From: Smittia aterrima
Taxonomy: Eukaryota > Arthropoda > Insecta > Diptera > Chironomidae
Assembly: GCA_033063855.1 (NCBI GenBank)
Contig: CP093830.1
Location: 7,626,854-7,690,853 of the forward strand
Length of the DNA stretch: 64,000 nucleotides
Direction of reading: 5' to 3'
In this document: piece by piece, positions 35,001 through 48,344 of the stretch
Numbering within the stretch: the first letter of the stretch is position 1
How the letters are laid out: every line of letters begins with the position of its first letter
Made by a program: the position numbers and the translations under genes
The notes under the pieces: model-generated
Told to the model about the DNA's origin: nothing
Database searches by the model: none
The model's input: only the letters and a program-made list of their open reading frames with translations

Positions 35001-38000
35001 CGCTGGCCAGTGCAGAAAGAATCATACACTTGGAATTCCTAAAAAATTTAATAAACTGCTCGTTGTGAGAACGATGGCGAAAAGAATGGAAAGAGAAGCC
35101 GACGGTACACGAAAGCGTTCTCATTCTTCAACTTAGACTCCTCAAAAAGTCACGAAAAAAATATTTGAAATAAATGCTTGAGATTTTTCATTCGCGAGAC
35201 CGAATGGGAAAGACAGAAAGTGTCAAGCTTAGGCAGAAAAGTTGGTCACAAAACGAAACACCTCGACAAGATCGCACAATCGTTAAAAACGAAATATTGG
35301 AAATTCATTTAAAATCATCAATAAAGCTTAGGTTTCAACATGTTGTCTAATAATATTATGGGATGAAAGAGGAGTTTTTTTGAAAGTTTGATCGTGAGGG
35401 GAGATCCACGAGTTAAGTCTTTGATTAATTTAAAACAAAATTTATTCTTAAATTTAAAAATTCAAGTCACATTAACTCTCCACAGTCCCATCTCATCCAA
35501 AAATCCTATTTTTCATTAAAATTCCCGAACGAAGAACTCGACATCGACTAAAATTTCCATATTAAATAAAGAGAGTTTCTAATATCAAACAACTCTTGTC
35601 TCATAGAAAGAAACGAAGAAAGATCGTCAACACTTTGCCGGCCGCTTACGATTCTAAGCTTACGATTGTTTACTCGTTTTAAAAATGTCAAAACGAAAAT
35701 TAAAATGAATAAAAATCAATAAAGAAAATTTGAATAATTCAATTCCACCGAACGAGACGAGAGTGAAGACTCATTGAAGATGAATCGACTCGAACAAAGT
35801 AGAAAAGCCGTAAAAAGATTTTTATGTTTTTTATTAATTTATTTACTTTTTTTACGACTAATCACATTTGGTCATTTTTTACTCTCGCGACGAGGATTTC
35901 TCATGTTTTCATCATGTGTGTCGCTAATCATCGCTTCGACGAGCAAGCCAGCGCATTTGCTACGGCTTTATTTAATTGTTTGCCTCATTTATTTTCTCGA
36001 ACGTCTGTCGTCGAACCATTCGTGCCGTTCATTCGTCTGTCGACCTTGGTATCGCGCGACGCCGTTTTCGCCAATCGATAGATAAAAGAAACGCGAATTC
36101 CTTTTCTGTTAGTGGCTTTATTCGGTAGCTTCTTTTATTGCTCAACCCGATGATTTATTTGTGGCTTAGCACATCAATAGAAAAGATAGAAAATCTCACG
36201 AAAAGTTGGCGAATTGAACGCGTGAAGTAAAATGAAAATTTGTTAGTCAATTAAGTTGATCGAAGATTTAAATTTCAAATTAGATTAAAATAGAATAAAC
36301 AAATTAAAGGAAAAGAAGTTTTTTCTTCTTCTTCTTGCTGATGAGAGAAAACAAAAAATTAAAAATTCTCATGAGTTCGTAATATAGAAATAATAGTCTC
36401 TATAAATAAATCAGTCATAAAACGATAAACGCGGCTGAATAAAGAAGGAATTTTCAAAAAAACTGAGCTCAGCATTAAACAAACAACGATCGCTGTTCAT
36501 TAGATGGTTAGTCAGGAAGGTAGAGTTATAATCGCGACCAAAGGCGAAGATGAATTAATTAAGAGATCAGTTTTTGCCTGGGCGAGAGAAGGAAGAAGAC
36601 GAAGCTTAATGAGTTTAGTTGAGGGAAATTGATGTATCTGTTCGTTAAGGAAATTAGAGCAGCGCCTTCATAGAGTCGCTCGCCGCGTCTCATTAACTTT
36701 AATCGCATAACGTAACGAAGTTCGTTCTTCAATGTGCACTGGGTGTCTGATGCAGATAAAACTCATTTCTTTTAATGAATGAACGAGTCGGGAACGATGC
36801 AAAGATGAAGAAAACAAGACCAAACAGCTGAGAAATAGTTCAGCACTTCCATTGATAAGGCACGATCGTTCGCTATTGTGCAAACGGAACAAATTGACTT
36901 TCGAAACGAAGTCTCGACAGAGAGAGAAAGAAAAGTGCGAAGTTTATGAAGCTGAATAGAGAATGCTCAGCACTGCACTTTAATGCCGCTTTTATTGTTA
37001 TTGCCGAAGATTATTTCCCTTAGTTGAGTAGGCAGTTGGCGAAAGTTATTTTTATTACATTGAATTTGGATTGCGGTTCGTGCTAATGATAAATAATCTT
37101 CCTTCTCCTCTTTCCTCTTTCTCCTCACTCGCCGACTCAAACAGAAAGAGTGCGAAGAATAGGCGAAGAATCCTTTTGAACAATTATCATCAGTGAACAA
37201 ACATTTATTGCATTTTATGAGCTCTAAGCTCGTATAAATGATGAGTTATTGCCGCTTTGTTGTCGAGCTTGGAACAGACGATTGCCGATCGCAATGGGAC
37301 AAACGCATTGACTGCAGAGACAAACGTTTAGCCACAGAATTTTGGGTGGGCGGAGATACTCTCCTGCGGTTTTCTTTAACCATTAGTCATGTCAACTCTA
37401 AAGCATCCCCAACCGTTCATCCTCATTCTTCCTAAGAAAGCAATCCTTAGAAAACATCGGACGATTTAAACTATTGAGCAAGTCATTCAAGAAAATTGTT
37501 AAGCTTGAAGAAGTCAAAGACATCATTCAATTGTACCTGAAGCTGTTGATAAATTTGCCAGCACACAAAAGTGTCAATTCGGCTCGCCTTACTCCTCCTG
37601 TCTTTATAAAGCCATTTATTGTGACAATATTATTTCACAAAAGAGGGAATTGTGATTCGCAGATGGTTCCCATTATCAGAGACGGTCTCATTTATTGTTG
37701 ATTTCTCTCGTTCCGAGCACACATCGTAATAACTCTCCCTGCCTGCAATAAAATGTAAAGATGGGATGCCCATAAAGTAAAAATATTATGACAAATTTTT
37801 ATTATTGTGTTGTTAAGAAAGATTTCTTTCTTCTTCCTCCTCATCTCTCTCCCTCTCGCTTTGCTCGGGTTGAATTGTTCACGAGGAAAACATTTTCAAT
37901 TGCGACAGCAAAGCAATACAATGGGGGAGAGACTGTGAAAGGAGGAGGTTTGGTTCAATAAAAAAAGACTCAACAATAAATGATAAATAACAATTGTTTC

Positions 38001-40952
38001 TCTCTCTCGCTCACTCACTGCCGCGAACGATGAAATATCGGAATTAAAAGCTTTGTTAAGGGGAAAAACATTTAAGAATAGTGTCGGTGGCTCTTTCTCG
38101 CGAAATAAGTTAATAAAGTTTTCCCTTCTTTCTCGACTGATAAATCGATTTAAAGTTACCGGCGAAACTGGAATTTAACGAAACGCAATAAAAAAACTCA
38201 TGAGCATCATATCCATCGATCATGAGCAATTTTCTCCACGATCGTTTTAAAGAAAGAACAATTTCTTTCGTTGATAGAGGGGAGAGACTGTCAGTTGGGT
38301 CACAATCTATTGAAGGGCCTTAAAATATTTCTCACGACTCGATTATAAATTAAATCGATAAACTGCTTTCTCTTCGATTTTCACTCGATTAGTCTCGGCG
38401 CCCACAAATCATCTACCTCAAAGGATCGATCCAAGATGGATCTTCCTCGAGGCCCTATCGGCCAAAAACGAGATTTTAAATGGTCGAATGAAAAAATGCC
38501 GCAAAGAAAGAATTTCACGAGAGCGAAAATAAATATTACGGCAGCAAAGAATCGAGCGGAGGGAAAAAAAAATATAACAAATAACGTGAAATATAAAAAT
38601 ATTTGAAAAACACGATCTCGGGTATTTTTATGGAGCCATTTTTGGGCAACGCCAATGAACGAAAGGCAAGAATGAAGCGAAGGTTAAACGCAGGCAGAAA
38701 GAAATGTTTGTTTTAAGAATTGCCCGTTCCCGAAATTTGCTCAATTTTCTTGAAACGCAGAGAAAAAAAAAGGAGAAAACAATTAACTCTCAAACCTTTT
38801 TCGTTTATAGAAAATAAGAAAAACTCGTGAAATTGTTTCAAGAAGATGAAATAAATAATTGCGATCGCTCCACAATGTTCTTTCATCCTCATGGGATGCG
38901 CAGCGAAACAATTCACAAGTTTAACTTCGTTAGGGAAAAGTTCGTGGACCTTGTAACCTTTCGACATAATTTTCTTGATTTTTAAAGGGCTCAAGTGAAG
39001 TAGAGCAGAGAAGGGTCTTCTCGAGTCTTCTTAAAAAAACTTTTCCTAAGCTACGTGACAAACTCTTCAAAGTTTCCCCTAATGCCAATTGGATAAAAAT
39101 TTCCGCGGTTCTCAAAATCGCCTTCGTTCAAAACTTGACTAAAGACGTGTTGAAAGCAGTGAAGAAGAAACGTTTTTTTTTTATCTTTTAGAAAATTTAT
39201 TTGTCTCTGAGCGCATTTTGTCGAACCCACATCAAAATATAAAGCCACACCATCCGTTCTTTGTCTATTCTTCTCTCCCGTCGTCCTTTCGCTAATTGGA
39301 GATATTTCTCGGCTGACAAGTTGTTCATCTACTCGACAGTCTCGTTATAGAAATGACGGATAAGAGGTAACAGGCGCAATCATAAAAGAAATGAAAAGTT
39401 TTATGTCCATTTCCTATCGCTATTAAATTTGTTAAAACTCATGTCCGCATGTCGAATGAAGCGAACAGATGAAACGAAAAGCAAATTGATATCTTGCCCT
39501 TTTATTGTTGAATTGTTGTTACAAAGCGTTGCCTTCGATATCTGACAGCAGGTGCAGATTTTAGCGAATTGAAATGAACTGGCAACGAACTGTCTAAAAG
39601 GCAACGTAACGCTCGCTTCTCCTTCACATAATTATGATCCTCATTAGTGCTCACTGTCCGCAACATTTAATTTCAATTTAGATGAGACCCAAGGAACCAC
39701 GAGAACAATCATAATTTATCGCATTTGCTTAGCGGGGCTCGTGATGTGCCTCGAAGCTATGCGATCTAGAATTTCTAAATGTGAAATAAGATCTCGACGA
39801 TAGTCTTGTCGTTGGCACATAAAAAAAAGAAACAATTATGACAAATTCTCTTTTCTACGTTTTTCTCAGTCGACGGTAATAAAATAAAAAAAAACGAAAC
39901 CTTTAAAATTCTTTCATGTGTGGCTCACATTAAGTGGCATTTGATGAATGGCCGTCGAGCCACCTCGAAAATATCTCTAAAATTTTATCACCGGAATGCT
40001 ATTTGTTTTAAAATTTCCAACTTTATTTTTTAATTAAAACGCCATAAAACTAACAAAGTCGAAGCGGTCTTTGGACGACTTGGCAATTGTGGGACTGGGA
40101 AGATTAATGTTGGAAAAGATATGAAAAAGACCTGTCGCTACCTTTGTTACGCAATGATAGCGAGAAGCAAAGACTGATGAATTGATTCAAGGAGAAGTTA
40201 ATCCAGCGAAGAGACAAAAGCTTTGAATTAATCCAACAACATTACTCAAGGTTTTCCTCTTTTATTTTTGCACTGATTCAACTGAAATCATTGGAACATG
40301 AGACAATAAAATTCACACGATCGCAGTCAAAAAAGTCCAACCGAGAAAATCACTTAAGCGAGAGAGAAGAAAGAAAATTTATATTTCATTGGCCTTTTTC
40401 TCAAATTCACACTTGCACTTAAATCTTCCGCAGCGGTCCGAGCCGGGGAATGTTTGTTTAAAGCTGCTAAAGAGATGTGTTTAACAAAAGTTGCGTTTTA
40501 ATTTCGTATAATGATTCGCCTGAATTTAATCGCGCCGTTAAAGTGCGATTACATTATTGTTGGTGAAAATGCAATCTCACGGACTGGAATTCCAAACAGT
40601 GACGTGGATGATCATGCATGCGAATGAATTAAGGGAATTCACGTCTCGCTGCCCTGGACAATTGAAGCGAATGATGGAAAATAAAATTATTAAGGTGCAA
40701 AGTCTTTTCGAATCGTTGATTGCAGCTTTAAAGTCGAGTTAAACAGCGAGATTCGCTTCCATGCGAGAGTCAGTCGCTCTGCTAATTTAATATTTCGCGC
40801 CGAAGATCAAATTTCTTTATTTCGCTGTGAACAGCTTTTAATTTTATTTTACGCTGAAACTGATTTATGATGGTAATCCTTCACCCTCGAAAAGAATTGC
40901 ATCGCGAGAGCGAAAAACACTCGAGCTTAATCGCAGCGCTAGTTGGTGGTAA

Positions 40953-40979
40953 ATATTTACATATCAAAGGAGCCATTGT
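40953..40979. promoter_or_regulatory. Cluster of Fox, TCF and Sox-like binding words
   Basis: Within 27 bases lie TATTTAC (forkhead-type, 40954-40960), ATCAAAGG (TCF/Pangolin-type, 40963-40970) and CCATTGT (Sox-type, 40973-40979). These words fit known consensus sites; enhancer function is inference. Confidence 0.25.
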
Positions 40980-42730
40980 GAGCTGCATCGCGAGCGAGCA
41001 GCAAATTATGAAATTAAATTGAATTAAAAGAATTGTGTGTCACCCGCGGTGAAAATGTTTCTCGGCCGTTTCGTTTTCGCTAATTTCACTTCATTAATAT
41101 TGAGCGAGAATACAAATTCGCTCCTCGACGGTCACTTCGTAGATTCACTAGAGAAAACTGCCCACGACGAGAACTGCTCAAATCACTCCACGAGTCGCTG
41201 AGCCTTAATTTGTTTCATGGTGAACTACACGAGAATTTAATTTGAAAATAATTTTTTGCTGCTATCTCGAGTGCAATTACACTTGTTACACATTCGCTGC
41301 ACACGTTTCGACATGAAACCATTTGAAATTCATGTTTTCCCATTACACGAAACAAAAATATCATTATGCGTTTAACGACCGATAATTCATTAATATTACG
41401 CGGAACTCCGCTGGGCTCTTGTCGACTCTGTCTTCGATCGAAAAGGAATCCCGAAAATGTTTCCCTCGCTCGCTTCACGTGTTCGCAGATCGCAGAAAAT
41501 CGCTTTGTCTTTCGCTTTCATCGTGTTATTGATGTGTTTCATGAGACTTTGTTTCATTAACAAGTCTGTTAAATGAAAAATATTGCAATCACCAAACTTT
41601 TTAATGGCAAGACATGGTTTCTCGTTGTAACGAGTACTTGCACATAACTTTTGATGATTGAAGTGTTTTGAACCAGGTGGTGCTGACACTCTTAGCTCAT
41701 TTCTTTCACGGGCAAAGTCATTATCGCTTCGCATTTTAAATTTAATCATACACACAATGCGCTGAAAGTTTGCAAACGCAAATTGATATTGGCGAGTGTG
41801 TGAGAACGAGACTTGAGGTTTTTAACAAATTTTCAAATCAACACTTAATTTTTGCTCCAGTTTCTTTCTCGTTAGCAGCCAACGAGGCAAAGTACTTAAG
41901 TGAGCCGAACGATATGGATATTTCTCAGGTGGTCGATCGTTGAAAGCCAGCAATTAAACCAAACATAAACGGCAATTTTCTTATCTTCATGTGTTGTTCT
42001 CTTTGGCCAAGCTTTGGTCGAGCAATTGAGTTTGGTGTCGTTTCAGTTCTTCACACAGAAACTGTAGAAAGGCAAGAGAGCAAAATTAAATTAAAAGAAA
42101 CTCTGCGCTAATTTATTCTTTTGGGATGAAGCAGAATTCTTCTTAAAGTTGTTTAGCGTGTTAAAAGTAGAAAAGCGAAACGATCTCGCATGAAATTAAA
42201 GTTTAAACTGCTCCGCGTCGATTAGCTGAGGGAAGAGAGGGCTCATCCGCATCAGTTCCTTGCGTCTACACCGAAAAACGACTAAAATTAATTTCAATTA
42301 CATAATTTACTTTCCATGTTCTTCGCTCATTTCAATCGGGGAGAAATTTCACGTGAGATTCCGATGAGCGAAACCTTCTTGAGAAACCTGTTAATGGAAA
42401 AAGAATCGAAATAATTACAGCCACGGTTACGCGGCAATGTCCTAATGTGAAACTAATTTCTTATTTTCGGAAGATTCTCCCGGGCACTTCAATGCGTATT
42501 TCCGCACGAGAGCCGCTTCGTTGGTTACCAAAAGGTTCAACGCTCAGACAGATTACTTAATGAGATCTCACTTTCTGTTGCGTAACTTTTGCCGTGAGTC
42601 CACAGCAATTAATTCGAATCGACAACAATTGATTGAATTAGCCAATCATTGACACATTCAAATATTTTCAAATGAGCGTTTGTTGTGCGTTGCCATTTCG
42701 CGACTTCTCACAGTTTTTCACGCCTTGACT

Positions 42731-42752
42731 TCACTCGACTCCACTCGACTCG
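42731..42752 (+). repeat. Short tandem repeat of CACTCGACTC
   Basis: Two adjacent copies of a 10-base unit, TCACTCGACT and CCACTCGACT, followed by CGCGAG. Confidence 0.6.
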
Positions 42753-42877
42753 CGAGGGGAAATAAATTCATAGCGATTATTCACGTATTTCGAGTCGGGC
42801 GTAGTCATTGAATGATGGATTTGCCAGTAAAGCACCGCGGATGACATTTGATCGATTCGAAAATTACCAACTGTTCT

Positions 42878-42890
42878 GACGACGACGACG
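42878..42890 (+). repeat. (GAC)n simple repeat
   Basis: Four units of GAC. On the minus strand the same run encodes Ser in a spurious frame. Confidence 0.6.
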
Positions 42891-45800
42891 AACAGCATCG
42901 CTGATGACCTTTTGAGGGACGGGCGACCGTGACACCATCGGCATGTTTCACATTTCTCTCATGCCTCTCATTGTCGGTCGTGACGCCATTTCGCGATAGA
43001 TAAACACTACATTTCGACACTTCGCCTGCTTATTAAATAAATAAAAGAGAAGTCAAAAGAATTATTCAACAATTTTTAATGAAAAATCTCTGGTAAACAG
43101 CAAGACCGTTTTCAGGGTCGCACCATGGCTGTTAATAATAGATTTGAGTAACAGCACGATTATCGCGAGCAATATGTATCAGTCGAAGCGGCGTTTACAC
43201 TGAGATATCTACGGTGGCAATTCCAAGCATGAAGTGAAAAATTTCTCAAGCCGACTTCTGTTGCCCTCTTGCACCACAGACAACAAAACGGAATTAACGA
43301 GCTCGCTTGCGCTTACGATGAGAACAAATCGTGTTTAACACATTCCGATGCTCTTTTCGCCATCCAAATCCCGTCACTTCGCTCATCACTATTATTTCCA
43401 ATAATATTCAATTAAAATTCATCGCGAAAGATGTTTCAATTCAAAACGATTCCTCAACAATACACAATTTGTTCAATTTAATTATATTGAAACGCGAATG
43501 CTGAGGCAGCAAAGTCTTTTCATCTCTCGGATTTTATTCGGAAGAGGAAAATATCGAATAAAGCGGATAACAATGGATGAGACGTGTAACACCCGAAAAC
43601 GATGAAGTAACTATTTGTTAGAGAGACTCCGCGTAGGGTGACCAGTTCATTAAAGTTTGCCAAACTAAAACTTCCGTTCACCTTTAATCTTCATCTAGTC
43701 ATCAGTCGTCTCTCCCTTTTTCCATCTGATTATTATGGAAAACGAAAAGTAGTCAGATATTTTTTAATGAAAGATCGTTTTACAACATTGTTAGTCGAGA
43801 GCGCAATTGAAATCGTGTACGATTTTACCTGCTTATTGAAATAAGTATTAAGCGGGAGAGAGATATCTACGAAGCAAAAGCGAAAAACATAAATATAAAA
43901 TTAATATAATTAGTTATCTTTCCGCCATTTATCATTCCGTGTGTGCCGTGTTCAATTGTCTGGCTTGAGTCGAGCGTCTCTCGGCGCGCGAAACGTGAAC
44001 TTAGTGCACGATCAGACGGATGATGGCTTTTGATTTCCATGTATGATTCACAATTCTAGTTTCCGATGAAGAATGTTCTTTTAAACGGTTGTTCCTTTCA
44101 GCTTCTGCTCGCTTTACATTAGAAAAGAGCAACAGTAGCTGGAAGGCGATGTTGTTCTTGAAGTGGAATAGAATTCTTCATGCACATTTAGTTTTGTTGA
44201 TCGTAGCCGTCAATTTTATCGACGAGGCAACGCCCAAGCAGCAGCAGCACCAAAAGTTCTGAGAACGGCATAGACTTCACGATAATATCGACCTCATTAG
44301 TGAATCACATGAAACATTGTAAATCTCTTCCAATAACAATGATAATCATACGGTTTTATGCTTGGAAAGTAAATAAATAATGATAATTTCCATCAAATCC
44401 ATAATTATCCGGGGCATCTGAGAAACTCTTCATGTATTGTGATTCACTAATTGTACAATCTCCCAAACGACGAGAGGAGGAAGAGAACACTACACACATC
44501 AACGAGCGATGTATCGAACGTATCATTATCTCAACATTTCTTCCTACAATCCATCGACAAAATGATTTTTAGTAATTTTTTAAATGATTTGTTTTCATCG
44601 AGGAATACGAAGAAATCACTTGAAAAGTTTCTTATGAGAATTTGAATGTTAGGGACAGAATCAACTTCACCTTCATAAGAAGTTGGCATTTTAATGATCA
44701 AATGTCTGCTTTCCTCTGTTCGCCTAATGGGAAGTCAATTCAAAGTGCTTTTGTTGCCATTCATTCACGAGATTCTATGATATTCTATTTAAAATATGCT
44801 CGCAAAGTCGACGGGGATTTTATTGTGAAAACTGCCGGAAAATTAAAGAGCATTACAGAACAATGATAGAAAACGATGGCGGGAGAATCGTGAAGCGAAA
44901 TGCTTTTCCGACATTTGTCCTGAAGCTTTTTTTCACGTTGCTTTTGCTCTCGGTCTTCTTCCTTGTCCTTGCATTGCGGAATCCTATTTATGACTGCAAA
45001 ATGGGAAGCTCAACACAGAAAAAAAAGATGGAAAATTTATTATCATAATGCTGAAAATAACAATTCCATGGGAAGATAGAACAAAACGACAATCTGAGTA
45101 TGAGGGGGAAAGTTGTGAAACGGGAAAATTAAATTCTCTCGCTTTTGTCCCCCGAGCAATGAGACTCTCTGTTGTTCGTGTAATCGTTGTCTTGTTGATG
45201 AAATTTAAAAAGAGAATAAAAATGAAAACTCAAGCGTGAAAGTTTCAGAATGAAATCGTCAGCGGTCGATTGCCTTCTGGGAGATTCTGTGATAGTAAAA
45301 ACCTTCTGCTCCATCAACTGAATTAAAGCGCTTTATTATCTTTGGATTCGCAATAATTGCAGACGAAAAAAAAGCGCCGAGGATTCATGAATTGAAATTG
45401 TTTTCTACTCATGCGATAGTCGAGAGATAACTGTGAAGTCCCTTTCGCGTTTAAAAAGCAACATAACGACGATAGCGGGAAGCTGGTGGCTGAAATCCGG
45501 TCTTGAAAGGAGAGAAAATTAAATTGAAATTGTTTTCAATTGTTTTTAATCTTTGTGGGACAGTGAGAAAGGAATGAAAATGAGAATCATTATGATGCAG
45601 CTGTTTAACGGACACAAAATGATTCAAAGACAGTGGAAGAGGAAAAAAAAGTTCTCGCTGCTCTAGTTTCGATTAAAGCCGATTATCGATCTCAGAGCGA
45701 GAGAATAACTTTCTAAAAATTACCAATAACAGTTTATGAAGCTCGGGATTAGAAAATCGCTTGTGAAATAGCTCACGACCTAAACGAGGTGCACCTTTAA

Positions 45801-46813
45801 GCCAACCAACCTCTTACCTTAGCGCAAATTGGTGATTTGAGGCCGCCAATCTCATCGATATTCAATCATGTAATCAATATCTTCCTCAAACAAAATTACA
45901 AACATTTCAATCGGCGAAAGGTTGTGAGAGCGAGGCGATGAGAAGAAACAAAAAGAATCAAAACAACAATCAACAAGATCGCGGGAATCGAAAAAGAAGG
46001 GATTTGGAATAATTTCTTGAAAAATAATTATCTTCAAGCTGATTTCACTTCTCAACTTAACGCCTTCTGATGCGCGCTATTGATGATTCTCCTATTACCT
46101 TTCTAAAGATTCTAAAAAATTGTTATTTATCTCGCTCGAATAGAAATTTGAGAAGGCTTCTTCGAAAGAAATGGACGAGGCATGTTTACGACTTGCTTTT
46201 GCTATAATTTGAGATGATTATGAAAATTACTTTTCCCTCTCGCTGCTCAAATAGCCGAAGAAAAACAAAAGCAAATCGACGATATTTATTCATTTCATTC
46301 TTCAAGACGTCGTTGTCGTTCTCTCGTTTTCGAGTTCTTAACATTACGTCGACTTATGATTGACATGATTGAATTTGATCTTGTGTCAACAATTTTCTAA
46401 TAATCGGTTATTATAGTTTCTCTATCTCTACGCTTCATCTCCGATATCTCGTCGAAGGGATAATGATTTCGAATTTGATGTAAATGGAGCTATCACTCGC
46501 GTTGTGGAAGCTTTTTATTTTTCGGGGCGTGTTTGTAAGACTTGTGACATGTTTGTTTGTGCTTTTTTTATTGAAATATCCGCGCGAGTTTCGTCACGAA
46601 TTGCTTTGTCATCATCAAACGATGTTTTTTCTTTATTCATCATCTAAATCATTTATGCAAATGACTCGTTGAATTCTGATACATCTCGCCCTCATTAAAT
46701 CTATTTCGACCGTTCATAAATTTCGTTTCTTCCCTAACAAGCCTTATAATAATAATTTTTTTGTTTTAAACATTTGTTTCTTCTTCTTTCGACTCGACAT
46801 TAAAGTTTTTCTC

Positions 46814-46838
46814 TTGTTTCTTCTATTTTCAGGTGAGT
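46814..46838 (+). promoter_or_regulatory. Candidate recursive-splicing (ratchet) site
   Basis: A pyrimidine tract (TTGTTTCTTCTATTTTCAG, ending at 46832) is fused directly to a GTGAGT donor (46833-46838). An acceptor joined to a donor with no exon between is the hallmark of ratchet points in long insect introns (known). It would require a plus-strand gene whose intron spans this region; no such exon is visible here. Confidence 0.35.
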
Positions 46839-48330
46839 TACAACCAAACATTGATCGAGCGCGTCATAGCCGGTAGGGAAAAGAAGTCTTCGGGATGAAT
46901 TCATGAGTGTTGCGTTGTGTTGTCCAGAGGAGCATAATTTATTTGATTCAAATTCATCTTAACATTCTCCTCGACGGCGAAAGAGATTTATCACTGCTTG
47001 AACGATCGTTAAAGGTTGAGCACACACAAAAATATCGTTTTAGGATGAAACGAGAAAACTGAAATCCCAGACGGAATTAACGTCCGATTGCGAAGAAGTC
47101 TCTTTGATGTCAAGATCTAGTGAAATGATCTTTTAGTGAGAAGGGTTAAGAAGAAGAAGGAAAAGAAGGAATTGTACACACACGCAATCGGCAATCAGAC
47201 ATGTTGATGGTTAAATCATTAACTTAGCTCTAATGATTGATGCTTGAAAGGTTATACAGTTAAATTGGAATTCTTCACTCGCTCTCTTCAACCATTTCTA
47301 TCAAACAATCTCTTGGGCTGTCTCTCGATACTGTTTAACGAAACAAACATATGTGGGTGAAGAGTTGTTCTCGTTTAGGATGGAAAAAAGCTTTAATTGA
47401 AACATTCAAAGTTGGAATGAAAATATATTCAACTCTCCGGAGACTGATGCAAAATAGTTTGTTAACATGAGAGCGCGTTCGTTGATTGCACAGTTCAGTT
47501 TCCATCTCGAGGAGATCGTCATTATCAAACCGGAAAATCTCTTTCTTCGGAGAGATAATTTAAATGGTCGCCTGTGTAATAAATAACGAATTTATGTATA
47601 TCGAACTCGTTAACGAAAAAAAAACAGTCATAAAATGAAAATTTATGCACCAATTTCGTGAAATAAGATCGAAGAGAGCGTAGAACGTAACGAGAGACAA
47701 AAAGAAAAATCATAAATTTCTTTAAATTGAAAAATGCAGCGGGCGAAAAGTCTTCATTATATTTGTTTTTCCTCTGCGTCAGCTTATCGCCTGTCGTTAC
47801 AGATTTCGTCGCTGCTGTTTGCCTGAGACTGAGTAATTATTTGCATAAAGCCATTAAGAGAACTCCTTGTTTATTATGTGCTTAGGTTGACGATGAGTGT
47901 GCGGGGCCAAAATGTTAAAATAAACTCATCGATTTTACGAGGAAATTTGCGTCACACGAAAGAGAAATTCGCATGACTCTGTCTGCATCGCGAGGACCAT
48001 TTTATTACTTCTTGCATAAATAAATATGATTATTGCCTCGTTCTCGAGTAAAGAAAGAAGATCGTTCGTCGACTGCAACGAGGAGATGCATAAATATATA
48101 TTTTTATTCACTCATCGAGTTTTGGGACAGACGGGCAGAGCTGAAGGGGAGGCACATGCAAACACACAGCCAAAATTGATTATTATTTAGCTCGTCTCGG
48201 GGCCTCGAGAGTCGTAAAGAGGAAGACGAAGAAAAATTAACAAGCTTTGTTTTTTGTTGCGTTTGCCTTCGCCATTCTCTGGATGGTGATGATCCCTGTT
48301 GAAATCTGTGTATGTTGCAGAGTCTTTGGC

Positions 48331-48344
48331 GATGATGATGATGA
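48331..48344 (+). repeat. (GAT)n simple repeat
   Basis: Four to five GAT units running into GAAGAAGA. The run creates a poly-Ser stretch in a spurious minus-strand frame. Confidence 0.7.

Larger units (their letters stand above)
32046..46813. other. Non-coding A+T-rich sequence upstream of the Toll gene
   Basis: No recognisable exons. The longest frames (32828-33166 minus, 112 codons; 41396-41755 minus, 119 codons) have no domain and overlap competing frames. A 61-codon frame at 40557-40742 plus is the most protein-like but stands alone. A Fox/TCF/Sox-like cluster lies at 40953. Confidence 0.55.

Noticed and set aside
40557..40742. 61-codon frame that reads fairly protein-like
   Set aside because: Isolated, no promoter, no splice partners and no recognised family.
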